Below, in pieces: positions 1 through 6,542 of a stretch of 6,624 bases of DNA. Under the pieces are notes generated by a model. The model was not told where the DNA came from. It made no database searches and saw only the letters and a program-made list of their open reading frames with translations. The stretch comes from Pseudomonadota bacterium (lineage in GTDB: Bacteria; Pseudomonadota; Alphaproteobacteria; Paracaedibacterales; CAITNM01). A program made the translations under genes and the position numbers. The stretch spans positions 1 to 6,624 of the forward strand of contig JAPLON010000096.1 in the NCBI GenBank assembly GCA_026400695.1. Direction: 5' to 3'. The stretch's first letter is position 1, and every line of letters starts with the position of its first letter.

Positions 1-94
1 CTATCAGACTAGCAGCACATCTCGCAGTTACTCCTGCTACAAAATACTCTAGTAAGCGTTCTTGTTTAACTTTACTTAATCGGCTCTTTCTCAT
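1..94 (-). CDS. IS1595-family (IS1016-like) transposase, N-terminal part, cut by window edge
   Basis: Reading the minus strand from 94 gives 31 residues that run off the left edge, beginning MRKSRLSKVKQERLLEYF and continuing VAGVTARCAASLI. I recognise this as the N-terminus of IS1016-type transposases of the IS1595 family (typically MRKSRLS..K...L.E.FVAGVTAR.AA.L), from memory and not from a search. This part is a small helical, probably helix-turn-helix DNA-binding region; the catalytic domain would lie outside the window. In the family the enzyme cuts and joins the element's terminal inverted repeats. An in-frame ATG one codon upstream (95-97) is possible, but AAGG sits 6 nt before the ATG at 94 and only 3 nt before the other, so 94 is preferred. 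Whether the full gene is intact cannot be seen here. Confidence 0.85.
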   Translation of the reverse strand, partial: MRKSRLSKVKQERLLEYFVAGVTARCAASLI

Positions 95-100
95 CATTCA

Positions 101-104
101 CCTT
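101..104 (-). promoter_or_regulatory. Ribosome binding site of the transposase
   Basis: AAGG followed by TGAATG and then ATG at 94 gives a 6-nt spacing. This is what decides between the two consecutive in-frame ATG codons (97 and 94). Confidence 0.6.
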
Positions 105-124
105 ATAACACTTTATCGTGTTAT
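105..124. repeat. Hairpin in the IS end, just upstream of the transposase RBS
   Basis: ATAACAC at 105-111 is the exact reverse complement of GTGTTAT at 118-124, giving a 7-bp stem with a 6-nt loop. On the transposase strand the stem ends directly before AAGG, the ribosome binding site at 101-104. It could limit transposase translation from transcripts that enter from outside the element, as known for some IS elements, or it could be chance in AT-rich DNA. Confidence 0.45.
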
Positions 125-137
125 CTGGTACAGCCCC
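118..137 (-). repeat. Probable terminal inverted repeat of the IS
   Basis: On the minus strand the sequence from 137 inward is GGGGCTGTACCAGATAACAC. The position just outside the transposase leader and the GGGG start fit a terminal inverted repeat of an IS1595-family element. The inner limit at 118 is arbitrary because the partner repeat is not in the window. Confidence 0.55.
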
Positions 138-184
138 AAACTTTTTATGCTGCTGCGCTATCGCTAGTAACAATTTCTATAACT

Positions 185-1132
185 ATGACTAATGGAATAG
201 CGGCCGATTTACTAAATGTGCCATCAAGAGAAAAAGAGCATATTTCTCCCCGAAACCAAAATTATTATGATGACGTTAGCAGTAACGGCTACCCAATCCA
301 TGCTCCCATATCCCCATCTTCTGAAAACGAAAAGTGTAGCCTGTATGAAGCACTAGAAAAAGTATTTATAGATGAAAATACTGCCTTAAGTGCATTGATT
401 ACTGATCATAGAACTCCTACATCAAGCAACAAAATGGATGAGCTCCTAGCTCAGTTCAAGAAGCTTACTGTAACAGCAGATGAAAGCCAATTAAAATCAA
501 TTTTTAGTGAAGTATACATTTTTTTAAATGCATTTTGTTCTGGTTATCGAAATGTTCTTGGGTTATTCAAGGAGCAGGTAGAACGACACAGAGCGATATT
601 GAATACACAGGACCGCATGGCTTTATATTCGACTACGACATTCTCATCTGATCAGCAAACACAGTCTAGGGTTGATTTAGTTCTTGCGATCTCACTGGAT
701 CTTGATGGAAAGCAGAGGTTGTCACATCCAACCCTAGAAGCGTTGAAAATGGTCACTAAACACCCCACCATCAAAACATGGTTCAACAATATTTTAGATT
801 CACGCCCACTAAAACAAAAGAATTGTAGAGCTGTTAAAGCTCAAGCTACGATTGAAGGGATGCATGCTGCTGTCAATGAGCTATCTAACCCGTATTTATT
901 TTCTGCTCATTCACAAGATGATGAAGCCTGGAGTTGGTATGCGCAACTATTTTCCATAAGAATCAGCAGTCTCGAGGTACTTCGACCATTTCTGGAAAAA
1001 GTAATGGAGGAATCAAAACGCAAAATCCCAATTCCTGTTACAAAGACAGTAACTGTAACAAGAACACTTTACTCTAAAAAATCCGGGAGGTGCTGTCTGT
1101 TTCAATTAATTTGTTGTGGACGTGCCCAATAG
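185..1132 (+). CDS. Unrecognised 315-aa protein with Cys-rich basic C-terminus
   Basis: I do not recognise a family. Residues 1-50 are polar, Ser/Asn/Pro-rich and probably disordered. Residues about 51-285 look mostly helical and soluble, with no transmembrane stretch and no obvious catalytic motif. A Thr/Val-rich strand-like segment (TKTVTVTRTLY, about 286-296) follows, and the protein ends in a basic, Cys-rich tail (SKKSGRCCLFQLICCGRAQ, Cys 303, 304, 310, 311). That tail could be lipidated or bind metal, but there is no C-terminal CaaX box because the Cys pairs are not at position -4. The ATG at 185 is the only ATG start at the front of the frame, but nothing resembling a Shine-Dalgarno sequence precedes it, and the frame is open upstream to about 80, through the IS boundary at 137. 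The gene may therefore be a 5'-truncated remnant. It is convergent with uvrA, with 52 bp between the stop codons. In a host-associated bacterium a secreted effector is conceivable, but nothing in the sequence shows it. Confidence 0.6.
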   Translation: MTNGIAADLLNVPSREKEHISPRNQNYYDDVSSNGYPIHAPISPSSENEKCSLYEALEKVFIDENTALSALITDHRTPTSSNKMDELLAQFKKLTVTADESQLKSIFSEVYIFLNAFCSGYRNVLGLFKEQVERHRAILNTQDRMALYSTTTFSSDQQTQSRVDLVLAISLDLDGKQRLSHPTLEALKMVTKHPTIKTWFNNILDSRPLKQKNCRAVKAQATIEGMHAAVNELSNPYLFSAHSQDDEAWSWYAQLFSIRISSLEVLRPFLEKVMEESKRKIPIPVTKTVTVTRTLYSKKSGRCCLFQLICCGRAQ

Positions 1133-1164
1133 TAAGCCAAGTCCTCTACAAGTGCCGATACTGA

Positions 1165-1187
1165 TAGCCTACATATTATGTGGGCTA
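1165..1187 (+). terminator. Hairpin between the convergent orphan gene and uvrA; weak terminator candidate
   Basis: TAGCCTACAT (1165-1174) pairs with ATGTGGGCTA (1178-1187) over 10 bp around a 3-nt loop. In plus-strand RNA the one non-Watson-Crick position is a U·G wobble; in minus-strand RNA it is a C·A mismatch, so the fold favours the transcript of the orphan gene, whose stop is 33 nt upstream. No good U-run follows (CCTTATGTTACTT), so efficient intrinsic termination is doubtful. The right arm includes the uvrA stop codon. Confidence 0.45.
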
Positions 1188-4064
1188 CCTTATGTTACTT
1201 ATGCGTGTCTTAAGGTGAGGTTTTAAATATTTTCCGGTGTAACTCTTTAGGACATCAGCTACTTCTTCTGGAGTTCCTGTTGCCACGATTTCACCGCCTT
1301 TATCTCCACCTTCTGGACCCATATCAATTATCCAGTCAGCCGTTTTAATAACTTCTAGGTTGTGCTCAATTACCAATACGGTGTTACCTTGTTCAACTAA
1401 ATGATGCAACACCTCTAGCAGTTTGCGTATGTCTTCAAAGTGTAGTCCGGTGGTTGGTTCATCTAAAATATACAAGGTTTTTCCAGTGGCTCGGCGTGAC
1501 AATTCTTTGGCAAGTTTTATGCGTTGTGCCTCTCCACCAGATAATGTAGTTGCTTGTTGACCAATCTTAATATAACCGAGGCCTACTTGTTTTAGAGCTC
1601 TTAGCTTATCAATTATAGCCGTGTTATTTTCAAAGAAATCTGCTCCTTCTTCAACAGTCATATCTAATATGTCAGCAATATTTTTGTGCTTGTATGTAAT
1701 TTCCAGAGTTTCACGATTGTAGCGTTTTCCGTGACATTGATCACATTCAACATAGACATCAGGTAAAAAGTGCATTTCAATTTTAACAACACCGTCACCT
1801 TGGCAAGATTCGCAACGACCACCTTTTACGTTGAATGAAAAACGCCCGGGGGAGTATCCTCTGGATTTAGCCTCTGGCATTGCTGCGAACCATTCGCGAA
1901 TAGGTGTAAAACATCCTACATAGGTAGCTGGATTTGAACGAGGTGTACGCCCAATTGGTGATTGATCAATATCAATTACCTTATCGATATGCTCAATTCC
2001 TTCTAGTGATTGGTGAATTCCTGGTAGGTCACGCCCATAATTAAATTGACGATTAAGCGCTTTGTATAAAGTTTCAATAATTAGGGTGGATTTACCTCCG
2101 CCGGAAACTCCTGTTACGCACGTAAACGTACCTAAAGGAAGCGTTACATCAACATTTTTTAAGTTGTTCGATTTGGCACCTTTTAAGTGCAAAAATTTGT
2201 CTTTGTGGCCAGAGCGTCGTTGAGTAGGTAGTGGAATAGATTTTGTTCCTTTAAGGTACTGTCCTGTTAAGCTCCTAGTGCATGCAATTATGTCTTTGGG
2301 AGTACCTTGTGAAATAACTTCTCCCCCATGAATACCTGCAGCTGGACCCATATCAATTACCCAATCTGCCGTTAGGATGGCGTCTTCATCGTGTTCAACC
2401 ACTACCACTGTATTTCCTAAATCACGCAGGTTACGTAAAGAATCTAGTAGGCGATCATTATCGCGTTGGTGTAGTCCGATTGATGGCTCATCTAGTACAT
2501 AAAGCACACCTGTAAGTCCTGAGCCAACTTGAGATGCTAAGCGAATTCTTTGGCTTTCTCCACCGGAAAGAGTTCCAGCATTTCGTGCTAAAGTTAAATA
2601 CCCCAGACCTACATCTACTAAAAATTTTAGTCGGTTGCGAATTTCTTTTAAAACTTTGTCAGCAATTTCTTGATGTTTTTTAGAAAGTTCAATAGTTTCA
2701 AACCAGCTCAAGGCATTGTTTATGGAAAACATGCCAACTTCTCCAATATGCAGTTTGGCAATTTTTACGCACAAAGCTTCGTCTTTCAGGCGGTGTCCAT
2801 TACAGCTGTGACATGGGTTTTCGTTTTGGAATCTCCGTAAAAATTCTCGTGTCCAATCACTCTCTGTTTCTAGCCAGCGGCGCCTTAAGTTGGGAATGAC
2901 CCCTTCAAAGGGTTTTTTAGAAATATATTTACGAGTTCCGTCGTTGTAAACAATTGGTACGATTTTATCGCCAGAGCCATATAGTAGTGTCTTGCGCAGA
3001 TCTGCAGAAAGCTCACTAAATGGCACTGTTGTGCTTTCACTATAGTAGCTAGCTACCCCTTCTAAAACTTGAGCATAATATTCGTAAGTTAGTTGACCAC
3101 GTTTACTTGTGGCTAGGTCCTCTTGAGCTGACCAAGGTGCAATTGCACCATCTCTTAGGCTTAGGTTATGATTAGGTACAACTACTTGTTCATCAAAAAT
3201 AATTTCTATGCCTAAGCCATCACAGGTGGTGCAAGCACCTTGCGGGCTGTTAAACGAGAATAATCTTGGTTCAATTTCTTCTAAGGCAAAGCCAGAAACA
3301 GGACAAGCAAATTTTGATGAGTAGGTTATAATTTCTTGTGAAGTAGAGTCTTGTACCCAGAGTAAGCCGTTACTCAACTGTAATGAGGTTTCAATTGAAT
3401 CAGCTAAACGAGTTTTTAATTCTTCTGGATTGCCAATTACTAACCTATCTACCACTACTGCAATAGTGTGTTTAACTTTTTTGTTAAGAGCTGGGGTTTC
3501 TTCAATGGTGTAGACTTTACCGTCGATAAAAACTCTTTGAAATCCTTTTTTTTGTAGATCTAATAATTCTTTTTTATATTCACCCTTACGGTCTCGGACG
3601 ATCGGAGCCATTAGTAAAATTTTACTTTTTTCAGGCATTGCTAAAATTCGGTCAACCATTTGGCTGACTGTTTGGGCATCAATAGGTAAACCTGTGGCTG
3701 GCGAATGTGGTACACCAATACGCGCAAACAGAAGTCGCATATAATCATAAAGTTCTGTTACCGTGCCAACTGTTGAGCGTGGATTTTTTGAAGTGGTTTT
3801 TTGTTCAATTGCAATTGCTGGGCTTAGGCCTTCTATTGAATCAACATCTGGCTTTTGCATAAGTTGCAAAAATTGCCTTGCGTATGTTGATAGGCTTTCC
3901 ACGTAACGGCGCTGTCCTTCCGCGTATAGTGTATCAAAGGCTAGGGATGATTTTCCTGAACCGCTAAGTCCGGTAATTACCACTAGTTTATTACGTGGAA
4001 TATCTATGTGAACATTTTTTAGGTTGTGTTCACGGGCACCTCGAATTCGAATATTATCTTGCAT
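1185..4064 (-). CDS. uvrA: UvrABC system protein A, excinuclease ABC subunit A
   Basis: UvrA is the damage-sensing ATPase of nucleotide excision repair. As a dimer it scans DNA with UvrB, loads UvrB at bulky lesions such as UV photoproducts, and leaves before UvrC cuts. The 959-aa length is normal. Two ABC ATPase modules are complete. Module I has Walker A GLSGSGKS (32-39), signature LSGGE (499-503), Walker B ending LDEPSIGLH (524-532) and the switch His near 558. Module II has GVSGGGKS (652-659), LSGGEAQR (842-849), LDEPTTGLH (867-875) and His 901. UvrB-binding and insertion domains fill about 120-400. The C-terminal zinc finger is intact (Cys 751, 754, 774, 777). The first zinc module has Cys 254, 278 and 281, but Ser 257 replaces the usual second Cys. 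CxxC 418/421 is also present. The ATG at 4064 starts the conserved IRIRGAREHNLKN segment and has AGG 7 nt upstream. The gene is transcribed alone. No SOS (LexA) box is evident. Confidence 0.98.
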   Translation of the reverse strand: MQDNIRIRGAREHNLKNVHIDIPRNKLVVITGLSGSGKSSLAFDTLYAEGQRRYVESLSTYARQFLQLMQKPDVDSIEGLSPAIAIEQKTTSKNPRSTVGTVTELYDYMRLLFARIGVPHSPATGLPIDAQTVSQMVDRILAMPEKSKILLMAPIVRDRKGEYKKELLDLQKKGFQRVFIDGKVYTIEETPALNKKVKHTIAVVVDRLVIGNPEELKTRLADSIETSLQLSNGLLWVQDSTSQEIITYSSKFACPVSGFALEEIEPRLFSFNSPQGACTTCDGLGIEIIFDEQVVVPNHNLSLRDGAIAPWSAQEDLATSKRGQLTYEYYAQVLEGVASYYSESTTVPFSELSADLRKTLLYGSGDKIVPIVYNDGTRKYISKKPFEGVIPNLRRRWLETESDWTREFLRRFQNENPCHSCNGHRLKDEALCVKIAKLHIGEVGMFSINNALSWFETIELSKKHQEIADKVLKEIRNRLKFLVDVGLGYLTLARNAGTLSGGESQRIRLASQVGSGLTGVLYVLDEPSIGLHQRDNDRLLDSLRNLRDLGNTVVVVEHDEDAILTADWVIDMGPAAGIHGGEVISQGTPKDIIACTRSLTGQYLKGTKSIPLPTQRRSGHKDKFLHLKGAKSNNLKNVDVTLPLGTFTCVTGVSGGGKSTLIIETLYKALNRQFNYGRDLPGIHQSLEGIEHIDKVIDIDQSPIGRTPRSNPATYVGCFTPIREWFAAMPEAKSRGYSPGRFSFNVKGGRCESCQGDGVVKIEMHFLPDVYVECDQCHGKRYNRETLEITYKHKNIADILDMTVEEGADFFENNTAIIDKLRALKQVGLGYIKIGQQATTLSGGEAQRIKLAKELSRRATGKTLYILDEPTTGLHFEDIRKLLEVLHHLVEQGNTVLVIEHNLEVIKTADWIIDMGPEGGDKGGEIVATGTPEEVADVLKSYTGKYLKPHLKTRISNIR

Positions 4065-4071
4065 GGCTAAA

Positions 4072-4074
4072 CCT
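4072..4074 (-). promoter_or_regulatory. Ribosome binding site of uvrA
   Basis: On the minus strand AGG is followed by TTTAGCC and the ATG at 4064, a 7-nt spacing. It is short but correctly placed and supports the chosen start. Confidence 0.5.
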
Positions 4075-4111
4075 GCTTTTGTAAAAGATGTAATTTCTGA
4101 TTTTATTGCTT

Positions 4112-4117
4112 ATTATA
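4112..4117 (-). promoter_or_regulatory. Candidate -10 element of the uvrA promoter
   Basis: A perfect TATAAT on the minus strand would place the transcription start near 4105 and give a leader of about 40 nt before the uvrA ATG. At the correct distance upstream there is no good -35 element (TAATCT at 17 bp), and no TGn extension. In DNA this AT-rich a perfect -10 can occur by chance. No GTTC-N7-GTTC repeat of the alphaproteobacterial LexA type is present nearby. Confidence 0.4.
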
Positions 4118-4278
4118 ATCGCAAAGCATTCGATAGATTATTACACTATATTTTGGCAAGTCGCAAACTATTGTAAATAATTTATACGAAATTTAGGTGT
4201 TCAAACTTTTATGAAAGATACCTAATGATGATTTTTATTAAACATTGATCTTAATTTTTAAATTTGCAAGTTCAGAAT

Positions 4279-4306
4279 AAAAAAGGCGAGCTCGTGAAAG
4301 CTCGCC
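4279..4306 (-). terminator. Rho-independent terminator of hppA
   Basis: On the minus strand, 19 nt after the hppA stop, GGCGAGCT pairs perfectly with AGCTCGCC (right arm 4299-4306, left arm 4285-4292) around a 6-nt loop, and six T follow directly (4284 to 4279). This is a textbook intrinsic terminator: an 8-bp GC-rich stem in otherwise AT-rich DNA. The plus strand also has a T5 run at 4310-4314, so it could work in both directions, although no plus-strand gene is seen upstream of it. Confidence 0.93.
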
Positions 4307-4325
4307 CAATTTTTGTAGTTCGCAA

Positions 4326-6407
4326 TTAACGAGCCAAAATTGCCAAAAGCAATAATGCCACGATGTTAATAATCTTAATCATTGGGTTAATTGCAGGTCC
4401 TGCTGTATCTTTGTAAGGATCACCCACAGTATCACCGGTAATAGCGGCTTTATGTGCGTCAGATCCTTTACCACCATGGTGACCATCTTCAATGTATTTC
4501 TTTGCGTTATCCCATGCGCCGCCACCAGAGGTCATAGAAATAGCCACAAATAATCCAGTTACGATTGTCCCCATTAGCATAGCGCCTAATGCAGCAAAAG
4601 CTTCAGTTTGTCCAACTATGAAATTAATGCAGAAATACATAGCCACTGGTGCAAGTACTGGCAACATTGATGGCAGGATCATTTCTGTGATAGCTGATTT
4701 TGTAAGCATATCAACAGCTGCACTGTAATCTGGTTTAGCTGTGCCTTCCATGATTCCAGGTATTTCCTTAAATTGGCGGCGTACTTCCACAACAACTGCG
4801 CTACCTGCGCGACCAACTGCTTTCATACCCATTGAAGCAAACAAGAAGGGTAACATACCACCAATCAACAATCCGATTAATACGTACGGATCTTCCAAAC
4901 TAAATTGTACGGAAAGCGATGGGAAATAGTGTTTAAGGTCTTGTGTATAGGCTGTAAACAACACTAACGCCGCAAGGCCAGCTGAACCAATGGCATAACC
5001 TTTAGTTACTGCTTTGGTTGTGTTACCAACTGCGTCTAAGGCATCTGTCACCTTACGTACTGATTTTGGTAAATCTGCCATTTCAGCAATACCACCAGCG
5101 TTATCTGTTACAGGGCCATAAGCATCAAGAGCTACAATCATACCTGCTAAAGCTAACATTGAAGTTGCTGCAACAGTTATGCCCAATATACCAGCTTGTA
5201 AATGCGCTACTAAAATACCCAAGCAAATAATAATTACCGGTATAGCTGTTGCTTCTAATGAAACAGCCAGTCCCTGAATAATGTTAGTTGCATGTCCAGT
5301 TGTAGATGATTGCGCAATGCTGCGTACTGGATTATACGAAGTAGATGTATAATATTCTGTCACCCAGACTAACAAACCTGTTACTGCTAACCCTGTTAAG
5401 CCACAAATATGCAAAGAGGTTATGCTAAAAGTTTGGTCATTAATTACCATAGCTTCTGTGACACTTCCAAATATGTAATTTGTTACCCAATAGATTAGTC
5501 CAGCAGAGATTACCGTTGCTGCTATCAAACCTTTGTAAAGAGCTTTCATAATGTTGTCATCAGAACTTAAGCGTACAAAAAATGTTCCAGCAACGCTTCC
5601 AACTATACAAACTGCGCCTAAAGCCAGAGGATAAGTCATTAACTTATTTTGTAGATCACCAGTAAAATAAATAGCTGCTAACAGCATTGATGCTACGATA
5701 GTTACTACATAGGTTTCAAAAAGGTCAGCTGCCATACCAGCGCAGTCACCAACGTTATCACCAACGTGATCGGCAATAACTGCTGGGTTACGTGGGTCGT
5801 CTTCAGGAATTCCTGCTTCAATTTTACCAACCAAGTCAGCTCCAACATCTGCGCCTTTAGTGAAAATACCACCACCTAGTCGTGCGAAAATTGAAATTAA
5901 AGATGCACCAAAACTTAAGGCAATTAAAGCTTCAAGTAGTTGACGTTGTTCAACCCCTGTATTAACTAAATAGAAATAATATAAGGCTATGCCGAGCAAA
6001 CCAAGTCCAACGACTAATAGTCCGGTAACTGCCCCAGCCTTAAAAGCAATATTAAGAGCAGGAGTTAAACCTTTGCGAGCAGCTTCTGCGGTGCGTACGT
6101 TAGCGCGTACAGAAACATTCATTCCCACATAACCTGCGCATCCTGATAATAAGGCGCCAAGTACGAAGCCAATGGCTACAAGTTTTGACATAAAAAAGCC
6201 AAGAAATATAGCAATGAAAATGCCAACTACGCTAATGGTGATATATTGGCGATTAAGATAAGCTTTCGCTCCCTCTTGAATAGCTTGTGCAATTTCTTGC
6301 ATACGTTCGGTTCCCGCAGAGCACGCAAAAACGCTGCTGGATGCGAATATAGCATAAACAATTGCTAAGGCTCCGCAGCCGATAATAATTAATGATAAAC
6401 AGTCCAT
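4326..6407 (-). CDS. hppA: K+-independent membrane-bound proton-translocating pyrophosphatase (H+-PPase)
   Basis: This integral membrane enzyme hydrolyses pyrophosphate and pumps protons across the inner membrane, recovering energy from PPi made in biosynthesis. The 693-aa length is typical, and hydrophobic segments span the protein (about 16 helices in the family). The PPi/Mg2+ site motifs are present: DVGADLVGK (187-195), PEDDPRNP (201-208), VGDNVGDCAGMAADLFE (215-231), DAYGPVTDNAGGIAEM (428-443), GGAWDNAKKYIEDGHHGGKGS (629-649 region), and GDTVGDPYKDTAGPA (658-672). K465 and T468 in GNTTKAVTKGYAIG match the K+-independent subclass, where K+-dependent enzymes have Ala and Gly. His 214 stands where Asn is usual in the D-N-V-G-D-N-V-G-D motif. 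The ATG at 6407 follows an in-frame TGA two codons upstream, so it is the first possible start; the ribosome binding site is weak. The gene is monocistronic, with its own promoter candidate and terminator. Confidence 0.97.
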   Translation of the reverse strand: MDCLSLIIIGCGALAIVYAIFASSSVFACSAGTERMQEIAQAIQEGAKAYLNRQYITISVVGIFIAIFLGFFMSKLVAIGFVLGALLSGCAGYVGMNVSVRANVRTAEAARKGLTPALNIAFKAGAVTGLLVVGLGLLGIALYYFYLVNTGVEQRQLLEALIALSFGASLISIFARLGGGIFTKGADVGADLVGKIEAGIPEDDPRNPAVIADHVGDNVGDCAGMAADLFETYVVTIVASMLLAAIYFTGDLQNKLMTYPLALGAVCIVGSVAGTFFVRLSSDDNIMKALYKGLIAATVISAGLIYWVTNYIFGSVTEAMVINDQTFSITSLHICGLTGLAVTGLLVWVTEYYTSTSYNPVRSIAQSSTTGHATNIIQGLAVSLEATAIPVIIICLGILVAHLQAGILGITVAATSMLALAGMIVALDAYGPVTDNAGGIAEMADLPKSVRKVTDALDAVGNTTKAVTKGYAIGSAGLAALVLFTAYTQDLKHYFPSLSVQFSLEDPYVLIGLLIGGMLPFLFASMGMKAVGRAGSAVVVEVRRQFKEIPGIMEGTAKPDYSAAVDMLTKSAITEMILPSMLPVLAPVAMYFCINFIVGQTEAFAALGAMLMGTIVTGLFVAISMTSGGGAWDNAKKYIEDGHHGGKGSDAHKAAITGDTVGDPYKDTAGPAINPMIKIINIVALLLLAILAR

Positions 6408-6437
6408 ATCTCATCAAGTTAAAAGTTATATACAACT

Positions 6438-6467
6438 CTTATACTAAAAATTTACAAAATCGTCCAA
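6438..6467 (-). promoter_or_regulatory. Candidate sigma-70 type promoter of hppA
   Basis: On the minus strand TTGGAC (6462-6467) and TATAAG (6438-6443) are separated by 18 bp, matching 4/6 and 5/6 of the TTGACA/TATAAT consensus. Transcription would begin near 6431, about 24 nt before the ATG. The region is AT-rich, so chance matches are possible. Confidence 0.45.
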
Positions 6468-6501
6468 TTAGCAAAATACTTTGTGCGAAATTACATAAAA
6501 T

Positions 6502-6522
6502 AATAGAGTTGCAACCTCTATT
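6502..6522. repeat. Small inverted repeat, possible weak terminator
   Basis: AATAGAG (6502-6508) and CTCTATT (6516-6522) form a 7-bp stem around a 7-nt loop. T-rich sequence follows on both strands (TTC on plus, TATTTTATG on minus). It lies upstream of the hppA promoter candidate, so on the minus strand it could end transcription of a gene beyond the right edge. It is low in GC and therefore a weak candidate. Confidence 0.3.
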
Positions 6523-6526
6523 TTCT

Positions 6527-6542
6527 TGATTTTTAAAAATCA
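6527..6542. repeat. Perfect 16-bp palindrome upstream of hppA
   Basis: TGATTTTTAAAAATCA is its own reverse complement. It lies about 60 bp upstream of the -35 candidate of hppA. It could be an operator for a dimeric regulator, or just a chance A/T-tract palindrome; the sequence alone does not decide. Confidence 0.3.

Larger units (their letters stand above)
1..137 (-). mobile_element. End of an IS1595-family insertion sequence
   Basis: The transposase start lies 43 bp inside a sequence that, read on the minus strand from 137, begins GGGGCTGTACCAGATAACAC. A GGG-rich terminal inverted repeat ending shortly before the transposase start is the expected layout for the 5' end of IS1016-like elements, so 137 is taken as the outermost base. 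The other end, and so the matching repeat, is outside the window. The family usually makes an 8-bp target duplication, which here would be AAACTTTT at 138-145. The boundary is inferred from one end only. Confidence 0.7.
4065..4325. other. AT-rich intergenic region between uvrA and hppA
   Basis: These 261 bp separate two genes on the same strand. They contain the hppA terminator at the right and the uvrA promoter candidate at the left. In between (about 4140-4275) I see only AT-rich DNA with no convincing ORF, RNA gene or repeat. With the terminator present, uvrA and hppA are best treated as separate transcription units. Confidence 0.7.

Noticed and set aside
297..315. CaaX prenylation box at the end of the orphan protein (residue numbers)
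   Set aside because: The last four residues are GRAQ; the nearest Cys is at position -5, so the motif does not fit.
4065..4260. SOS (LexA) box upstream of uvrA
   Set aside because: No GTTC-N7-GTTC or CTGT-N8-ACAG type repeat was found; the only GTTC near 4199 has no partner at the right spacing.
4492..5230. Three small plus-strand open frames (4492-4728, 4741-4929, 5018-5230)
   Set aside because: They lie antisense inside hppA, have no recognisable product or ribosome binding site, and are explained by the composition of the hppA coding strand.
6253..6435. A 60-codon minus-strand frame overlapping the start of hppA
   Set aside because: It is an out-of-frame shadow of the hppA 5' end; the hppA frame codes for the conserved N-terminal region of the family.
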